Assembly: GCA_902806575.1 (NCBI GenBank)
Contig: CADCXD010000002.1
Location: forward strand, 1,736,001 to 1,800,000
DNA from: Jackrogersella multiformis
Lineage: Eukaryota; Ascomycota; Sordariomycetes; Xylariales; Hypoxylaceae
Direction: 5' to 3'
DNA length: 64,000 bases
Shown here: piece by piece, positions 34,821-46,525 of the stretch
Layout of the letters: each line of letters opens with the position of its first letter
How positions within the stretch are numbered: the first letter of the stretch is position 1
Program-made: the position numbers and the translations under genes
Notes under the pieces: generated by a model
What the model saw: the letters and a program-made list of their open reading frames with translations, nothing else
The model's database searches: none
What the model was told of the DNA's origin: nothing

Positions 34821-35262
34821 GGCTTCTGTCTGTTATGCTTATTTGTAGGTATAGAGTTGTTACTTTGTTATGGCGGACGACGAATCTAAGCTTGAGCTAC
34901 CTAGGTACCTATGTATATAGTTTGGCGAATGACGTTTCGGTAACCTTATCGAGGTCCTAATCAAAGTCCTACCCTAGTCAATGTACACTGGTACTTATCT
35001 AGTGCGGGTCATTTCTATGTGTTAAATGCATACGTACATCCGTATACATACATAGATGCTCGATATATGGCATTACGCAGTGTAGTTCAAAAATGCCGTC
35101 TATTCTCTACCTAATCTATCGTTCCTTCATTCTGCATGTAGCAGCCGAACCCAATCCCGTCCGCGGACAGCAAACGAGAGTTAACTAATTCTTAAACCCA
35201 AGTACCAAACTAAGAGAGGCAGTACTCGGTCATGCGTATGCGAGAGACTGCTACCCCCTACT
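34821..35262. other. Intergenic between two minus-strand genes
   Basis: 442 bp. Upstream region of the DUF1770 gene and 3' region of nothing else visible on the plus strand. TACCTAGGTACC lies at about 34901-34912. No gene. Confidence 0.6.
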
Positions 35263-37118
35263 TCAAGGGATGAAACCCATCCGCGAAGCTATAGTCATAT
35301 CATAATCCTCTGTTGACAACGACCCATCCGACCACGCCGGCTGCGAATTCTGCGTCACCCGATTTGGTTGCTTCAGCGGATTTCTCTCCGCTATAATCGA
35401 AGCCTCAGATGCTAGCATGCTGTCGTCCACGTCGAGAGTCTCATCTAGTTCCATGTCAAGAGTCTCGTCTAGGTCCATGTCGAGAGTCTCGTCTAGGTCC
35501 AGGCCTTCAGGATCATAGGTGTGAAGTAGCGAATTTTCTTCCGTCCCGTCCGATCTGGATTCCACGATCGTGTCCAACGTCGATTCCATGCTCGTCAAGT
35601 CTTCCGTGTCTTCATAGTCGTCGGACAGGCTGCGGGAGAATAACGTAGATTCCCAATTGTCTAACGCTTCCTGCAAGGTGAACATGGTGCTGCCTGGAAT
35701 GAGACTAAAATGGCCTGGCAATTTGAAATCGGGCGGGAAGAGCTGGACGGTGTGGGTCAGGTTGGTATACGCTGCGAACGGGGCGTAGAATGGCTTAAAG
35801 CGGGCGCATAAGTCCGTAAGGGCCGATTTGAGATCTGGATAGTGGTTTTTCGGCCAAGGCTTGCCGTGGTCGTTTTCGTCCGGGACGAAGACGTGTACCT
35901 TTCGTTGTAGGCGCAGGTACTTTTCTTCTTCTGTTTTGAAACCAGGTACCGGTATTTCGGTCCGAGATACTTCGTTTCGCATAGGAATCGACGTCTCCAA
36001 GACGAAGTCGATCCATTTCGCCGGAACCCTCCATGTCTCAGGTACGCTGTTCGCGTTATCGTTAGTCTGATCTGGGCGGCCTGGGCAGCCCGAGGCGCTT
36101 AGAACTCCCTGACGGGCTTCTTGGACAGCTCTTGACCTAGCCGCCCTCTTGGAGACTGTCGGGTCGGTACGCTTGACCCGGATCGGAAGGCGTCCTGAGA
36201 TAGAGGTCGGCTGTCTAGCTGCAGGCTCGACGCTCTCTGCCTTTTTTATTTTTTCTGCACCGGTCGTCAGCATGAAGGCCTAGGTAGCCATGAAGATTCG
36301 TTAAAGGAATATGCATGTGGTTGTTAAGATAACAACGAGCTATGTGATGTCTGATAAAATGAATGGTATCATGAGTGGTATGATGAATTAAAGGCACACT
36401 TACCATGACAGTCTACGGCGATTGGGCGGTCGAGGCTATCGAATATGCTCATGCTGAAGAGTGAGTTTGGTGGTCGGTCCTCGGCGGACGACCTGTCGGT
36501 TCTCGCCTTCGCGATCATCTCGTCCAGGCCGGGTAGCCGGGGAACCGAGTCGTCTCCGGACGATGAATCGGATAGGTCTCCGAAGCCGCGGTAGTCTCGA
36601 TGGGCTGGGACGGCGGTCGGAAACGCCGCGGGCCCCGAGAAGTTGCAATACGAGAGTTTTGCGGAATGCTGTTCTTCGTCTTGGGACGGGTGAGAGCCCA
36701 TAGAGGTGCGGAGGCCCCTTAGCGACGACGACATGGAGCCGAAGCTCTTCCGTATCACAGAAGGTCGACGAGGTCGGGTTTCGTCCTCGGCAAGATTGTC
36801 CGAGGAGAAGCGATCTCTCAGCGAGGAGGAGAGAGAGCTAATGCTCTTTCGAATTATGGAGGGTCGTTGCTCTTGGTTCTTGTCGCGGACCTTGCTATAG
36901 TCGACGGGCTGCCATATGGGAAGAGATCTTTTACGATTGAGACTCTGTATGAAGCGCTGGCGCAGAGAGCTCCGGTTGCGTCCCATCTCGTCTATAAATC
37001 CGTGCCGATCCCTAGCGGACAAAGAAATCGACGGATCTGCAAAGAATGTAAAGTCTGGAACATTCAGCCCAGGACAAGGCGTAGCGTGCTTGCTCATTCT
37101 TTCTCGGAGGCTGACCAT
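35263..37118 (-). CDS. Unrecognised 568-residue protein with internal repeats
   Basis: Predicted complement(join(35263..36254, 36404..37118)), 568 aa. The 149-bp intron has donor CATG/GTAAGT and acceptor GGTGCAG with a CTGAC branch site; phase 1 matches. I do not recognise the protein. The N-terminal half has two related blocks, RPSIIRKSISSLSSSLRDRF and RPSVIRKSFGSMSSSLRGL (about residues 85-145), which look like phosphorylatable Ser clusters after basic residues. The middle has a more ordered region (VPAKWIDFVLETSIPM, LQRKVHVFVPDEN, CARFKPFYAPFAAYTN, HTVQLFPPDFKLP). Near the C-terminus an 8-residue acidic unit (LDETLDMD-like) is repeated three times. If the intron is wrong, these would be two separate genes, but the first would then lack a sensible end. 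Confidence 0.68.
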
Positions 37119-37852
37119 CGTGCGAACTATGACTTGTAACTAAAACTTTTGTGGACCAAGAATCGAGATAGATGTGTAAGTTGCCTAGGTGGCAATAAAA
37201 GAAACTTGGCTGCTAATTATTATCACTCGATAGTTTCCGGGTGTCCAAGAATTTATAGCGACATACTTATTGAGAAATGGTGTCGACGAGAAGCGAAGAA
37301 GCGAAGGAGAGAAATCGGACTGAAGAGGTCTGTAAGTTAAGCTACCCAGGTAGGTACCTAGCCTAAGGTATAGGTATTGAGAAAGTTGCGGGTGGGTCAG
37401 CAATCGTAAGGTTCCAGGTTATTTGGTTTGGTCTTTCCGAGAGAGCCCTAGAGGACTTGCCTCTTTTGCGACCTCCAGGCTGTCGTCATTGTAATTGCCT
37501 AGATGTTTAGACAATGATAAGGACGACCCCGTACTTTCATCATTACCTCTTCTGTCATCTACGAGGTATCTAGGTACGACATGACAAAAGCGTCAGGAAG
37601 GGACATGTTCTAAAGTTCAATAGTATATCATACGAAGGAACTACCTACCTAGTAGGCAACATGCAGGTAATAAATATACTAGGTACCTGGGTAGGATAGC
37701 TTAGGTTAAAAAAACTTTGACCTGTTGGTACATATATTCGATAGTATATAGTCCTATCCTACCTATATAAGGGGTATTTCGAGCCTCATAATCCATTCAT
37801 ATGCTATGGTGATATCGTACATAGTAATCGGGAAGACCAGTACAAAAGACTA
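37119..37852. other. Intergenic, no gene seen
   Basis: 734 bp between two minus-strand genes; it holds the promoter of the unrecognised gene and the 3' end of the PPR gene. ACCTAGGT-type motifs lie at about 37350-37362, 37568 and 37680-37690. Confidence 0.6.
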
Positions 37853-39802
37853 TCAGCTCTTCGTTGCTGCGTTTTTCTTTACCGTGTCGCGTTTCCCCCA
37901 TAATTCCTGTGCAAGTTCGTCGAAGCCGGCCTCCTCGTCGCCTTCTTCGCCTACATCTTTCACTTTGCGGAAGTTGAGATCGATCGTGCCCATCTGTTCG
38001 AAATGGGCGATGACGACCCTATTCAGACTGTTCCGTTTTGGTTTGATCGCCTCCTCTACCTCTCGAGGAACCATCTTGCCGAATATCACCCTGTCGCAGG
38101 TAGCAATCATCTTCCGCGCGAGCGAGACGAGCTCTCGCTTCATCTCCGATTCCGGCCCGGCGTTCTCGTACTGCCTCGAGAGTATCATATACGGCCTCCA
38201 GAGGTTGTTGACGGCCGCGGCTACCTGCTTTCCCCATTCCGTCATCGCGGCCACGGGGTCTCGTTTCGACTGTTCCGCGAAATACCGCTTGTTGGCGTAA
38301 GCCACGCGGAGGTAGGTCTTCAAGCTCGCCATGTCGGGGGACCGGAGCTTCTCTAGCATGATTCCTAGTACGTCCGTAGCGTGGCTGAAGGCGGAGCGGT
38401 TTATGTTGTCCCGCAGGCAGGTGTACATGGCCGTGCGGAAGTTCTTCGGGGCCGCCAGATTAGCTGGCATCTCCCGCAGGAACATGACCGTCTTGGCGCT
38501 GTTCTTCCCGCGACGGAGAGACGCGAGCAGCTGATGCCAGTTTTCTGCGTCGGGAACGACCCTGTACCACACGGTGAACATGTGCCAATAGTGATGGGCC
38601 TTCGCCGTCTTGCCGGTCTTCTCCAGGGCGGAAAGGATCATGGAGAGGGAGTTGTTGCCCGGAGCTGCGTAGCTGACCGCGGGGGCGCCGGGGGCCTTTA
38701 TCCTATGACGGTCGGTCGAGGCGGGCGGTATCGCACCTGCGCCGGTGCCCGTGCCGCCGAGGCTTTCCGCCTCTTGAGATGCCCCCGAGATGGCCAATTT
38801 TTCATCTCGCGCTCGCGGGGCTATCATTGTTTGATCCACCAGCCCCTCCACGCCGTTAGCATCGTGAGTGCTGCCCATCAGCAGGATTCTTCCCATCGCG
38901 CAGACTAATTCTTCGTCGATGACGATGGACCCGGCTCTCCATTTCGATATGACTTCCTCCCACAAGGCCCTGGCTCGCTGGATCGCTATTCTCTTGTTGC
39001 TCTCGTCCTCGACGGTGTAAAGCTCGGTAGGAGACCCGGTCTGGGGCTTGATCGTGGATCGTAGAGCGTTGAGGATGGTCGTATAAGTCAAGCTGTTAGG
39101 CGCCCTCAAGCCCTCGTTGGCGGTTTGCGCGATGCTGAACAGCGAGTCGAGATCTCCGGATCTGGCGCAGACCTGAAGGACGGCGTTCATGTGGATGGTG
39201 TTCGGTTTCATGCGGTCGGATGTCAGCAGAGAGTTGTACATCCTGACCGCTTCCGACACGGCTAGCTTCGGATGAGACGAGGCGGCGCAGCCTCTGAATA
39301 TGATGGTGAAGGTCTGGGCGTTCGGCAGCTGGGCCCGCTTCTTCATCTCGTTGTATAGCTTGATGGCGGCGTGCAGCCTGTCTTGCTTCAGCTGGTAGTC
39401 GATCAAGTGATTCCAGCTGACGGCCACTTTCGTATCCCTGCTGGCTCTCCTCGTGACCAGAGCAGCTTCCTCGAAGTTACCCTTTGCTAATGTGTTTCTG
39501 ATATGCTCGGCGATATGAAGCGGGTCCTTTAAGAACTGCAGATGTTTCCGGGCGACCCATTCTCGCGGCGACAGCGGTCGGCTCGTTCTTGTATCAGGCC
39601 GGGTCATACCGTGCTCTGCTGTCGCCGCGTGCCGGGTTATATTAGTCGCCGCGGGGGTAGCAGCCGTCGCATAATTCCTATGCCGGCGGGATTGGAACGA
39701 GGCATAGACCGGTCGTGTTACAGCGAGCGTGCTGTCTAGGCGGAGGGTACGAGGGATTATGGAAATGAAAGCCTTTCTCATGCATGCCCTACAAGTAAAC
39801 AT
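37853..39802 (-). CDS. Pentatricopeptide-repeat (PPR) protein, mitochondrial
   Basis: Single exon, 649 aa. The N-terminus (MFTCRACMRKAFISIIPRTL, then FQSRRHRNYATAA) is a typical matrix presequence with many Arg and no acids until about residue 23. PPR-type helical repeats follow: AVSWNHLIDYQLKQDRLHAA with IKLYNEMKKRAQLPNAQTFT, PNTIHMNAVLQVCARSGDLD, and APNSLTYTTILNALRS. A later region (ALEKTGKTAKAHHYWHMFTV) extends the helical array. PPR proteins bind organelle RNA and act in processing, stability or translation of particular mitochondrial transcripts, or sit on the mitoribosome. I cannot tell which fungal PPR family this is. The gene is divergent from POL1 across a 571-bp shared upstream region. 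Confidence 0.88.
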   Translation of the reverse strand: MFTCRACMRKAFISIIPRTLRLDSTLAVTRPVYASFQSRRHRNYATAATPAATNITRHAATAEHGMTRPDTRTSRPLSPREWVARKHLQFLKDPLHIAEHIRNTLAKGNFEEAALVTRRASRDTKVAVSWNHLIDYQLKQDRLHAAIKLYNEMKKRAQLPNAQTFTIIFRGCAASSHPKLAVSEAVRMYNSLLTSDRMKPNTIHMNAVLQVCARSGDLDSLFSIAQTANEGLRAPNSLTYTTILNALRSTIKPQTGSPTELYTVEDESNKRIAIQRARALWEEVISKWRAGSIVIDEELVCAMGRILLMGSTHDANGVEGLVDQTMIAPRARDEKLAISGASQEAESLGGTGTGAGAIPPASTDRHRIKAPGAPAVSYAAPGNNSLSMILSALEKTGKTAKAHHYWHMFTVWYRVVPDAENWHQLLASLRRGKNSAKTVMFLREMPANLAAPKNFRTAMYTCLRDNINRSAFSHATDVLGIMLEKLRSPDMASLKTYLRVAYANKRYFAEQSKRDPVAAMTEWGKQVAAAVNNLWRPYMILSRQYENAGPESEMKRELVSLARKMIATCDRVIFGKMVPREVEEAIKPKRNSLNRVVIAHFEQMGTIDLNFRKVKDVGEEGDEEAGFDELAQELWGKRDTVKKNAATKS

Positions 39803-40373
39803 GATTACTTGCTTTACAAGTTCGCATGAGAACTATGCGAGGAGGGATTGCATTGTTTGCATATTTAGTCGTAGAAAAATTTCCTTGCTAGCTCTAAGCT
39901 GTCGCATGCGAAAATCCAATTAGACAGGATACCGCTCTTATCGATAAGCTAATTTACCGTGACGTAGGTACCTATCTCGATTTAGGGTTTGGGTAGGTAC
40001 ATAGGTACGTATCTGCGTATGGCTAACGGGAGCCCCGCTTAATAAAACGACGGAAATTTTGTACGTACCTAGTAGTGTACCTAGGTACTTAGGCACTAGA
40101 TAATGCAGCCACTCCCGACTCCCGGGGTCCTATTAGCGTCATGAGTCTGACAGGGATTCGCGAAACGCGGATTTGTAACACCCCAAAAGCGGCTCGCGCG
40201 TCGCGTCTGCCACTAAAGTGGAAAGATCCCCTAAGTTTTTTACCAAAATGTATACCAATTAATTTACCTCCACCTCCACTTACACAACATACACAACCCC
40301 CTCTTCTACAATTTGAACATGACCTATTCTTCGTAATCTACAATCGGAAAGTCATTTTTATTCCCTAATCAAG
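39803..40373. other. Shared upstream region of the PPR gene (-) and POL1 (+)
   Basis: 571-bp divergent promoter region. It contains TACCTAGGTA motifs (about 39966, 40065-40095) and a CpG-rich segment with G1/S-type motifs at 40157-40206. No gene. Confidence 0.6.
40157..40206. promoter_or_regulatory. Candidate SBF/MBF (G1/S) binding sites upstream of POL1
   Basis: TTCGCGAAACGCGG at 40157-40170 contains CGCGAAA, which fits the SBF site CRCGAAA, and an adjacent ACGCG, the core of the MBF site ACGCGT. A further TCGCGCGTCGCG lies at 40194-40205. The block is about 170-215 bp before the POL1 ATG. POL1 is a classic G1/S-regulated gene in yeasts, which is why the match is worth noting; binding is inference. 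Confidence 0.5.
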
Positions 40374-43300
40374 ATGTCTAAGGCCGCTAGCAGGCGAAAT
40401 AAACTCGCGGAGCTCAGAGCTCTGCGGACTGCTGGAAAGAAGGCCTACGACTCCTACGAGGTCGAGCAGGAACAAGACTTATACGAGGAAGTCGACGAAA
40501 ACCAATACAAGAAGATTGTTCGTGATCGTCTGAACCAGGACGATTTCGTCGTAGACGACAATGGCGAAGGCTACGCCGACGACGGACGAGAGGAATGGGA
40601 CCGGGTGCGCACCTACGATTCGGAGAGCGAGGAAGAAGCGATACTTGGAGGGAAGCCTCGCAAGTCAGGTATTACATAGCCGAACCAGTTCCGCTCGCGA
40701 GGGAATTTACTCATGCCGTGATAGATAAGAAGAAACGTGACGAGGAGAAGGCGAAGCGAGATGCGAACGACCGCAACATAAGCGAGTATTTCATGAAAGG
40801 CCAAGCTGCCGCTCTCCCGAAGCCAAAGGTATGCTCGATCTTGTCATTGAAGTGACACCCCTGTCCGGAGCTGACCCCAGCGCTAGGTCGTGAAAACCGA
40901 AGACGACGAAAGGTTTCTGGCGAACCTGCTGGGCGAAGTCGATGCGAACGTACCCGCTCCGGTGTCGCGAGCGCCGAAGCGATACAGGTCTCCCGAGCGG
41001 CGCCGAGGCCGTGCTCTGTCGCCCATCCCGGAAAATCGTCGACCGGCCGCCAAGAAAGCGAGACTCAGCGAGGAGCGGCTACCGCCGACACGTCAGGTGG
41101 AGGATGCTCCCGTCGACGACGACGTATACTTCTCGGCAATGGACGACGATTTTCTACTGCCGGCTGCCGACGTGCCTATGAGCGATTCTGTTCCGCTTCC
41201 TTCGTCTCCCACGGCGGCGGTCCTCGCGCGCAAGGTTCAGATTAAGGTCGAGCCTGCGAATGAAGAGGACGAAGAGACGATGGAAGTTTCTCACGCCGAC
41301 GCGGTCAACGTCACCAGCGTGAACTTGTCCGCGTCTCGGCCTATAAAGAAGCTGGCTAAACCTGATCCGTACCCTTCTCCCGCTAGCTCGTCTCCGACCA
41401 AACCCTCCGAGGCGGCCGTCGACTCGTCGTCGTGGAATGATCTCACGGACAAGCTGAACGTCATGAGCAGCCCGGCCGCCGACGCGAGAGCGATTGGCAA
41501 GATGGACTATAGAAATGCCGTCGAGGAAGATGGCAGCCTCAACATGTTCTGGACCGATTATACGGAGGTCAACGGCTCGCTCTGCTTGTTCGGGAAGGTG
41601 CTGAACAAGAAGACCAACGCTTACGCGAGCTGCTTCGTCAAAGTCGACAACATCCTGAGGAAGTTGTACTTCTTGCCTCGCCAGCATCGCCAAAAAGGTG
41701 GACAAGATACGAGCGAGGAGGTAGAGATGATGGATGTCTACTCCGAAGTAGACGAGATCATGACCAGGATGAAAGTCGACATGCATAAGATAAAATCCTG
41801 CACCAGGAAATATGCCTTTGAGCTCCCCGGTATCCCGAAAGAAGGGCAGTATCTAAAGCTCTTATACCCTTATACGAGTAAGTTTGTCTCCCTTCTCGTG
41901 GCGCGGCAACTCCCGAGGTCTATGCTAACATATATTAGAGCCGCAGATCCCTTCGGAGACGACGGGAGAAACCTTCTCCCACGTTTTCGGCACCAACACC
42001 GCGTTGTTTGAGCAGTTCGTGCTATGGAAGAACATCATGGGCCCCTGCTGGCTCAAGATCAAAGGTGCTGACTTTGGCGCGCTGAAGAACGCCTCCTATG
42101 CTAAACTCGAGGTCCTCGTCGGCGATCCCGACATGGTATCCTCCATGAGCGATACTGATAACTTAGACGCGCCTCCTCTCACGCTGATGAGCGTCGCCAT
42201 GCGGACTACCTTCAACGCCAAAGACAACAAGCAGGAGATATTCGCGATAAGCGCTCGTATCTACGAGAATGTCTTGCTCGCCGACACCACGCCTGCGGAT
42301 AAGCTGCCCTCGAGGACGTTCACGCTGATGAGGCCGAGCAGATCTGCGTTCCCCCTCGGCTTCGAGAAGCTAGCGACGGGAAGGAAGAAGGCCTTCACCA
42401 AGCTGGTGAAGCAGGAGTCGGAGATCCTGTCGTTCTTCCTGGCGCAGATCGATCTCGTGGACCCCGACGTGATCCTCGGCCACCAGCTCGAAGGCGTCGA
42501 CTACAGTGTCTTGCTGAATCGGCTGCACGAGAAGAAGACTCCCCAGTGGTCGCGGCTCGGGCGGCTGCGCAGGACCCAGTGGCCGGCGTCGATAGGGAAG
42601 GCGGGCGGTAACGTATTTGCGGAGCGCCAGCTCATGACTGGCCGTCTCCTATGCGACCTCGCCAACGACGCCGGAAAGTCCGTCATGTACAAGTGCCAAT
42701 CTTGGAGCCTGACGGAGATGTGCAACATCTACCTCGGCGGAGATACCCGGAGGCGAGATTTCGACAACGACGCCGCCCTGAAGACGTGGGCGGCGGAGAA
42801 GAAGGGTCTGATGGACTACGTGACGCATATGGAAGCGGATACATATTTCATCGCCGCGCTAGCCTTAGGCACCCAGATGCTGCCTCTGACGAAAGTCTTG
42901 ACGAACTTGGCGGGCAATTCGTGGGCTCGAACGCTGACGGGCACCCGAGCCGAGCGGAACGAATACATTCTGCTGCACGAATTCCACCGCAACAAATACA
43001 TCTGCCCCGACAAGCAGTCCTTCAGGGGTCGACCTAAAGTCGAAGAGGAGAATCACGACGAAGATGCCGCCGTGGGCAAAAAGAAAGATAAATATAAGGG
43101 TGGTCTAGTCTTCGAACCGGAAAAGGGTCTTTACGACAAGTTTGTGCTTGTCATGGACTTCAATTCCCTGTACCCTTCCATCATCCAGGAGTTTAACATC
43201 TGCTTCACCACCGTCGATCGCAGCTCGCTGGTAAGTTCACCTAGGATTATTAGGAATCGCCTTTGTGCTAACGCTCGAGACAGCCGGACGATGACGACGC

Positions 43301-45050
43301 GGTACCGGAGGTTCCGGCGCAGCAAGATCAAGGCATACTGCCGAAGCTTATCGCCACCCTCGTAAGTCGGCGACGAGCGGTCAAGTCGCTCATGAAGGAC
43401 AAGAACGCCACGACCGAGCAGCTCGCCACGTGGGATATCAAACAGCTCGCGCTGAAGCTGACAGCCAACTCTATGTACGGATGCTTGGGATACACGCTGT
43501 CGCGTTTCTACGCCAGACCTCTCGCCGTCCTTACGACCTACAAAGGTCGCGAGATTCTTCGCAGCACCAAGGAGCTTGCGGAATCGAAGGCTCTCCAAGT
43601 TATCTACGGCGATACCGATTCGGTCATGATCAACGCCAACGTAGACTCTGTCGCGGACGCTCTCAAGGTCGGCCAGGAGTTCAAGAAGGCCGTCAACGAG
43701 CGATATCGCCTGTTGGAGATCGACATCGACAACGTATTCCGGCGCATCCTGCTACAGGCCAAGAAGAAGTACGCGGCCATCAACCTTGTGGAGGTGCCTG
43801 GCGGCAAGTTTGTCGAGAAGATGGAGGTCAAGGGTCTTGACATGAAGCGCAGAGAATACTGCGGTCTGTCGAAGGAGATCTCGTCTCGCATCCTGAACGA
43901 GATCCTCTCCGGCGACGATACCGAGGTCTCCGTCCAGCGCATACACGAGTATCTGCGCGAGATAACGGGCAAGATGCGGGAGCAGGCGATTCCCGTGGCT
44001 AAATATATCATCTACACCCAGCTAGGTAAGGGGCCTAAGGAATACCCGAACGCGGACTCGATGCCGCAGGTCCAGGTTGCCCTTCGGGAGATCGCGCGAG
44101 GCAAGAATGTGCGCCGCGGAGACGTCATCTCGTACGTCGTTACCGGAGACAGCAAGGAATCCTCGGAACACGTCGCCAAGCGCTCGTACACGCCGCAGGA
44201 CGTGATGAAGCCCGACTCCGGCCTCAAGGTAGACGTCGAGTGGTACATCGGCAAGCAGATCTTCCCGCCCGTCGAGCGTCTCTGCGCCAACATCACCGGA
44301 ACCTCCACCGAGCAGCTCGCCGAGCAGCTGGGCCTCGACACGCGCCGCTACGCGAACAACTCGGCCTCCAACCAGTCGGGGTCCAACGACGTCGAGATCC
44401 ACCCGCTCGAGTCCCAGATCCCCGACGAGATCCGCTTCCGGGACTGCGCGCGGCTCTCGTTGCGCTGCCGCAAGTGCAAAGCCTCGTCTCCCTTCGAGGG
44501 CCTCCTCTCCCCGGTGGAACCGGAAACCCGCGTCACGCCCCAGGGGGTGGCCTGTCCATCCTGCTCGGCCCTCATCCCCAACCTCAGCATCGTGGCGCAG
44601 GTTGAGCGGGCCGTCCGCGCCGAGACGGCGCGGTACTACGAGGCCTGGCTCGTTTGCGACGACTCCTCGTGTGGGAACCGCACGCGCCAGATGTCGGTGT
44701 ACGGCACGCGGTGCCTCGGGCCCAAGGGCCTGGCGTCCGGCTGCCTCGGCCGCATGCGCTACGAGTACAGCGAGCGCGACGTGTACAACCAGCTGGTGTA
44801 CTTCGCGTCGCTGTGGGACGTCGAGAAGGCCCACTCCAAGGCCGCCTCGGGCGCCACGGGCCTGGGCGGCCAGGGCAACGGCGGCAGCCTGAGCGCCGCC
44901 GAGCGGGAGAGGGTCCTCGCGCTCGCCGAGCACAACCGCGCCCGCTTCGGCACCGTCAAGGCCGTCGTCGATAGGTACCTAGACAAGTGCGGTCGCCAGT
45001 GGGTCGCGATGGATACGCTGTTCGGGAAGCTCGGCTTCATCGCCGTGTAG
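40374..45050 (+). CDS. POL1: DNA polymerase alpha catalytic subunit
   Basis: Predicted join(40374..40668, 40725..40828, 40887..41877, 41939..43230, 43284..45050), 1482 aa, usual for the family. It extends primers made by its primase partner at origins and on Okazaki fragments. The charged N-terminus (SKAASRRNKLAELRALR) is the Pol alpha N-terminal domain. An inactivated exonuclease-like domain includes DVILGHQLEGVDYSVLLNRL and HVFGTNTALFEQFVLWKNIM. Polymerase motif A is MDFNSLYPSIIQEFN (about residue 868), motif B KLTANSMYGCLGY (about 951) and motif C YGDTDSVMI (about 1001). Two C-terminal Cys clusters follow: CRKC..CPSC (about 1288-1330) and CDDSSC..CLG..GCLG (about 1352-1385), the zinc/B-subunit-binding modules. 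Introns are 56, 58, 61 and 53 bp, each with GT..AG ends and correct phase. Confidence 0.96.
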
Positions 45051-46525
45051 TCGAACGTCGAAGGCCCTGTCCGGTCTTCGCGCCGGCGGCTTACGGGCCG
45101 GTATGACGTTACGGGTTGAATTGTGGATTTCGGGTTTGGGTTTGAATTTCCGCTACAGCATCATCGTCGTCGTGGTCATGGCGGTTGGAGTTCCGGGAGG
45201 CATGGGGGCGGAGAGCTGCTTGTTTATCAGTGTGAGATTAGTCTAGGCGAGGTGATCGTCTCTAATAAATCTAAATACATAGTGTTTAAGCATCCGTCTT
45301 CTTGCTATCGATTGTCTGTGACTCTGTGTAAGTCCTAAGCCTTATATCGGTACCTAGCCGTAAAGGTGTTGTAAAATTGGCATACCTACATCCTAGGTAC
45401 CGACAGCGTGCCTCTGACGTGGATGGCCCCTAGAGTAAGATACAGGTATACGAAGCTACGTACCTAGGTGACATCCGTGAAACTGCTGCTGCTATACCGT
45501 ACCTTGGACGCGAAGCCCCTTTTGGGTCTTTCAGCAATAAGTCACCCCTCCATCCATATTACGACTCCCCTGCTCTACTCGATTTACAGAGCAGTGGAAG
45601 CAAAAGGCTGGTAAGGGGAAAACTTACATCCCATTAGCAAATTATCCAAAAAAAAGGGCACATTGGACAGTATACTATAACTACATATATACACGCATCA
45701 TAATCATAGGCAAGACGTTTTTTTTTAGTAAATCAATTTTCGTTGGCTGCCACCGGTTCTATATCTAGGATCGAGGATCAGGTACGAGGGAGTGAAGACG
45801 AAGCTGCCTCTCCCGTCTTTGTCGTGCGTACCGTCCACGTCTGTCGAGTCCTCTAAGTACGCGTGCCGTCGTCAACTATCATTAGTCGTCAATCGAGCAG
45901 CTTCCGCCGCGGTCCCTTACCCCCGACCGTCTTAAAACACAAAATGCCAGCAACGAGGATGACCGGTGGCCAGCCGTGACCAAAATCCAAATGCAATCAA
46001 GAATACACAACCAAATCCCGTTGGTTTCCGCGGTCTTTGCCAGGTCGTGATGACCGGATCCACGCGTACGACTCGAAGTCCGCAGCGGTAGCGCTCTCGA
46101 AACCCTCCCTTTTCCACCGTACTTCCGGTCCCCTGTCGGTCTCGTCGCCTTGATCTGCAACTCCCCTTCCCCGACCGGACTATGGTCGCCATGCTGCTAC
46201 AACGTGGCGCGTATTATGAAATAGCATCCTGTCACTCAAACCCCCGTCGACTTGTCTCGTGCTGCTGCAAGCAGGAGAAAACGTAATGAAACACAATTTT
46301 GGGAAGAGAAAATTCCAGGGGAAATGTTCGTTTTATGGTGACAGGTCGTGTGAGGATAGGTCTATTCGGCGCGAGGTATCATAAGAATGGAAAAAGAAAC
46401 CTGAAACTTTTAAGACACATTTTAGAACCCCCTGTAAATGCAACGCAGACGTCCTGTGTCCTAGTCTATGCACGACGATGCAACCGCAAATGCAAGACGT
46501 TTCTATGATCATAGAAAACGGAGTT
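45051..46525. other. Convergent 3' region between POL1 and eIF4G
   Basis: 1.5 kb with no supported gene. The left part is the POL1 3' UTR. Short open frames at 45882-46192 (minus) have no recognisable product. TACCTAGGTGAC-like motifs occur near 45394 and 45461. A T run is at 45719-45726. Confidence 0.55.

Noticed and set aside
44022..44933. 303-residue open frame antisense to POL1
   Set aside because: Composition (Val/Gly/Ala/Arg) and codon register show it mirrors POL1 codons; no start context or domain.
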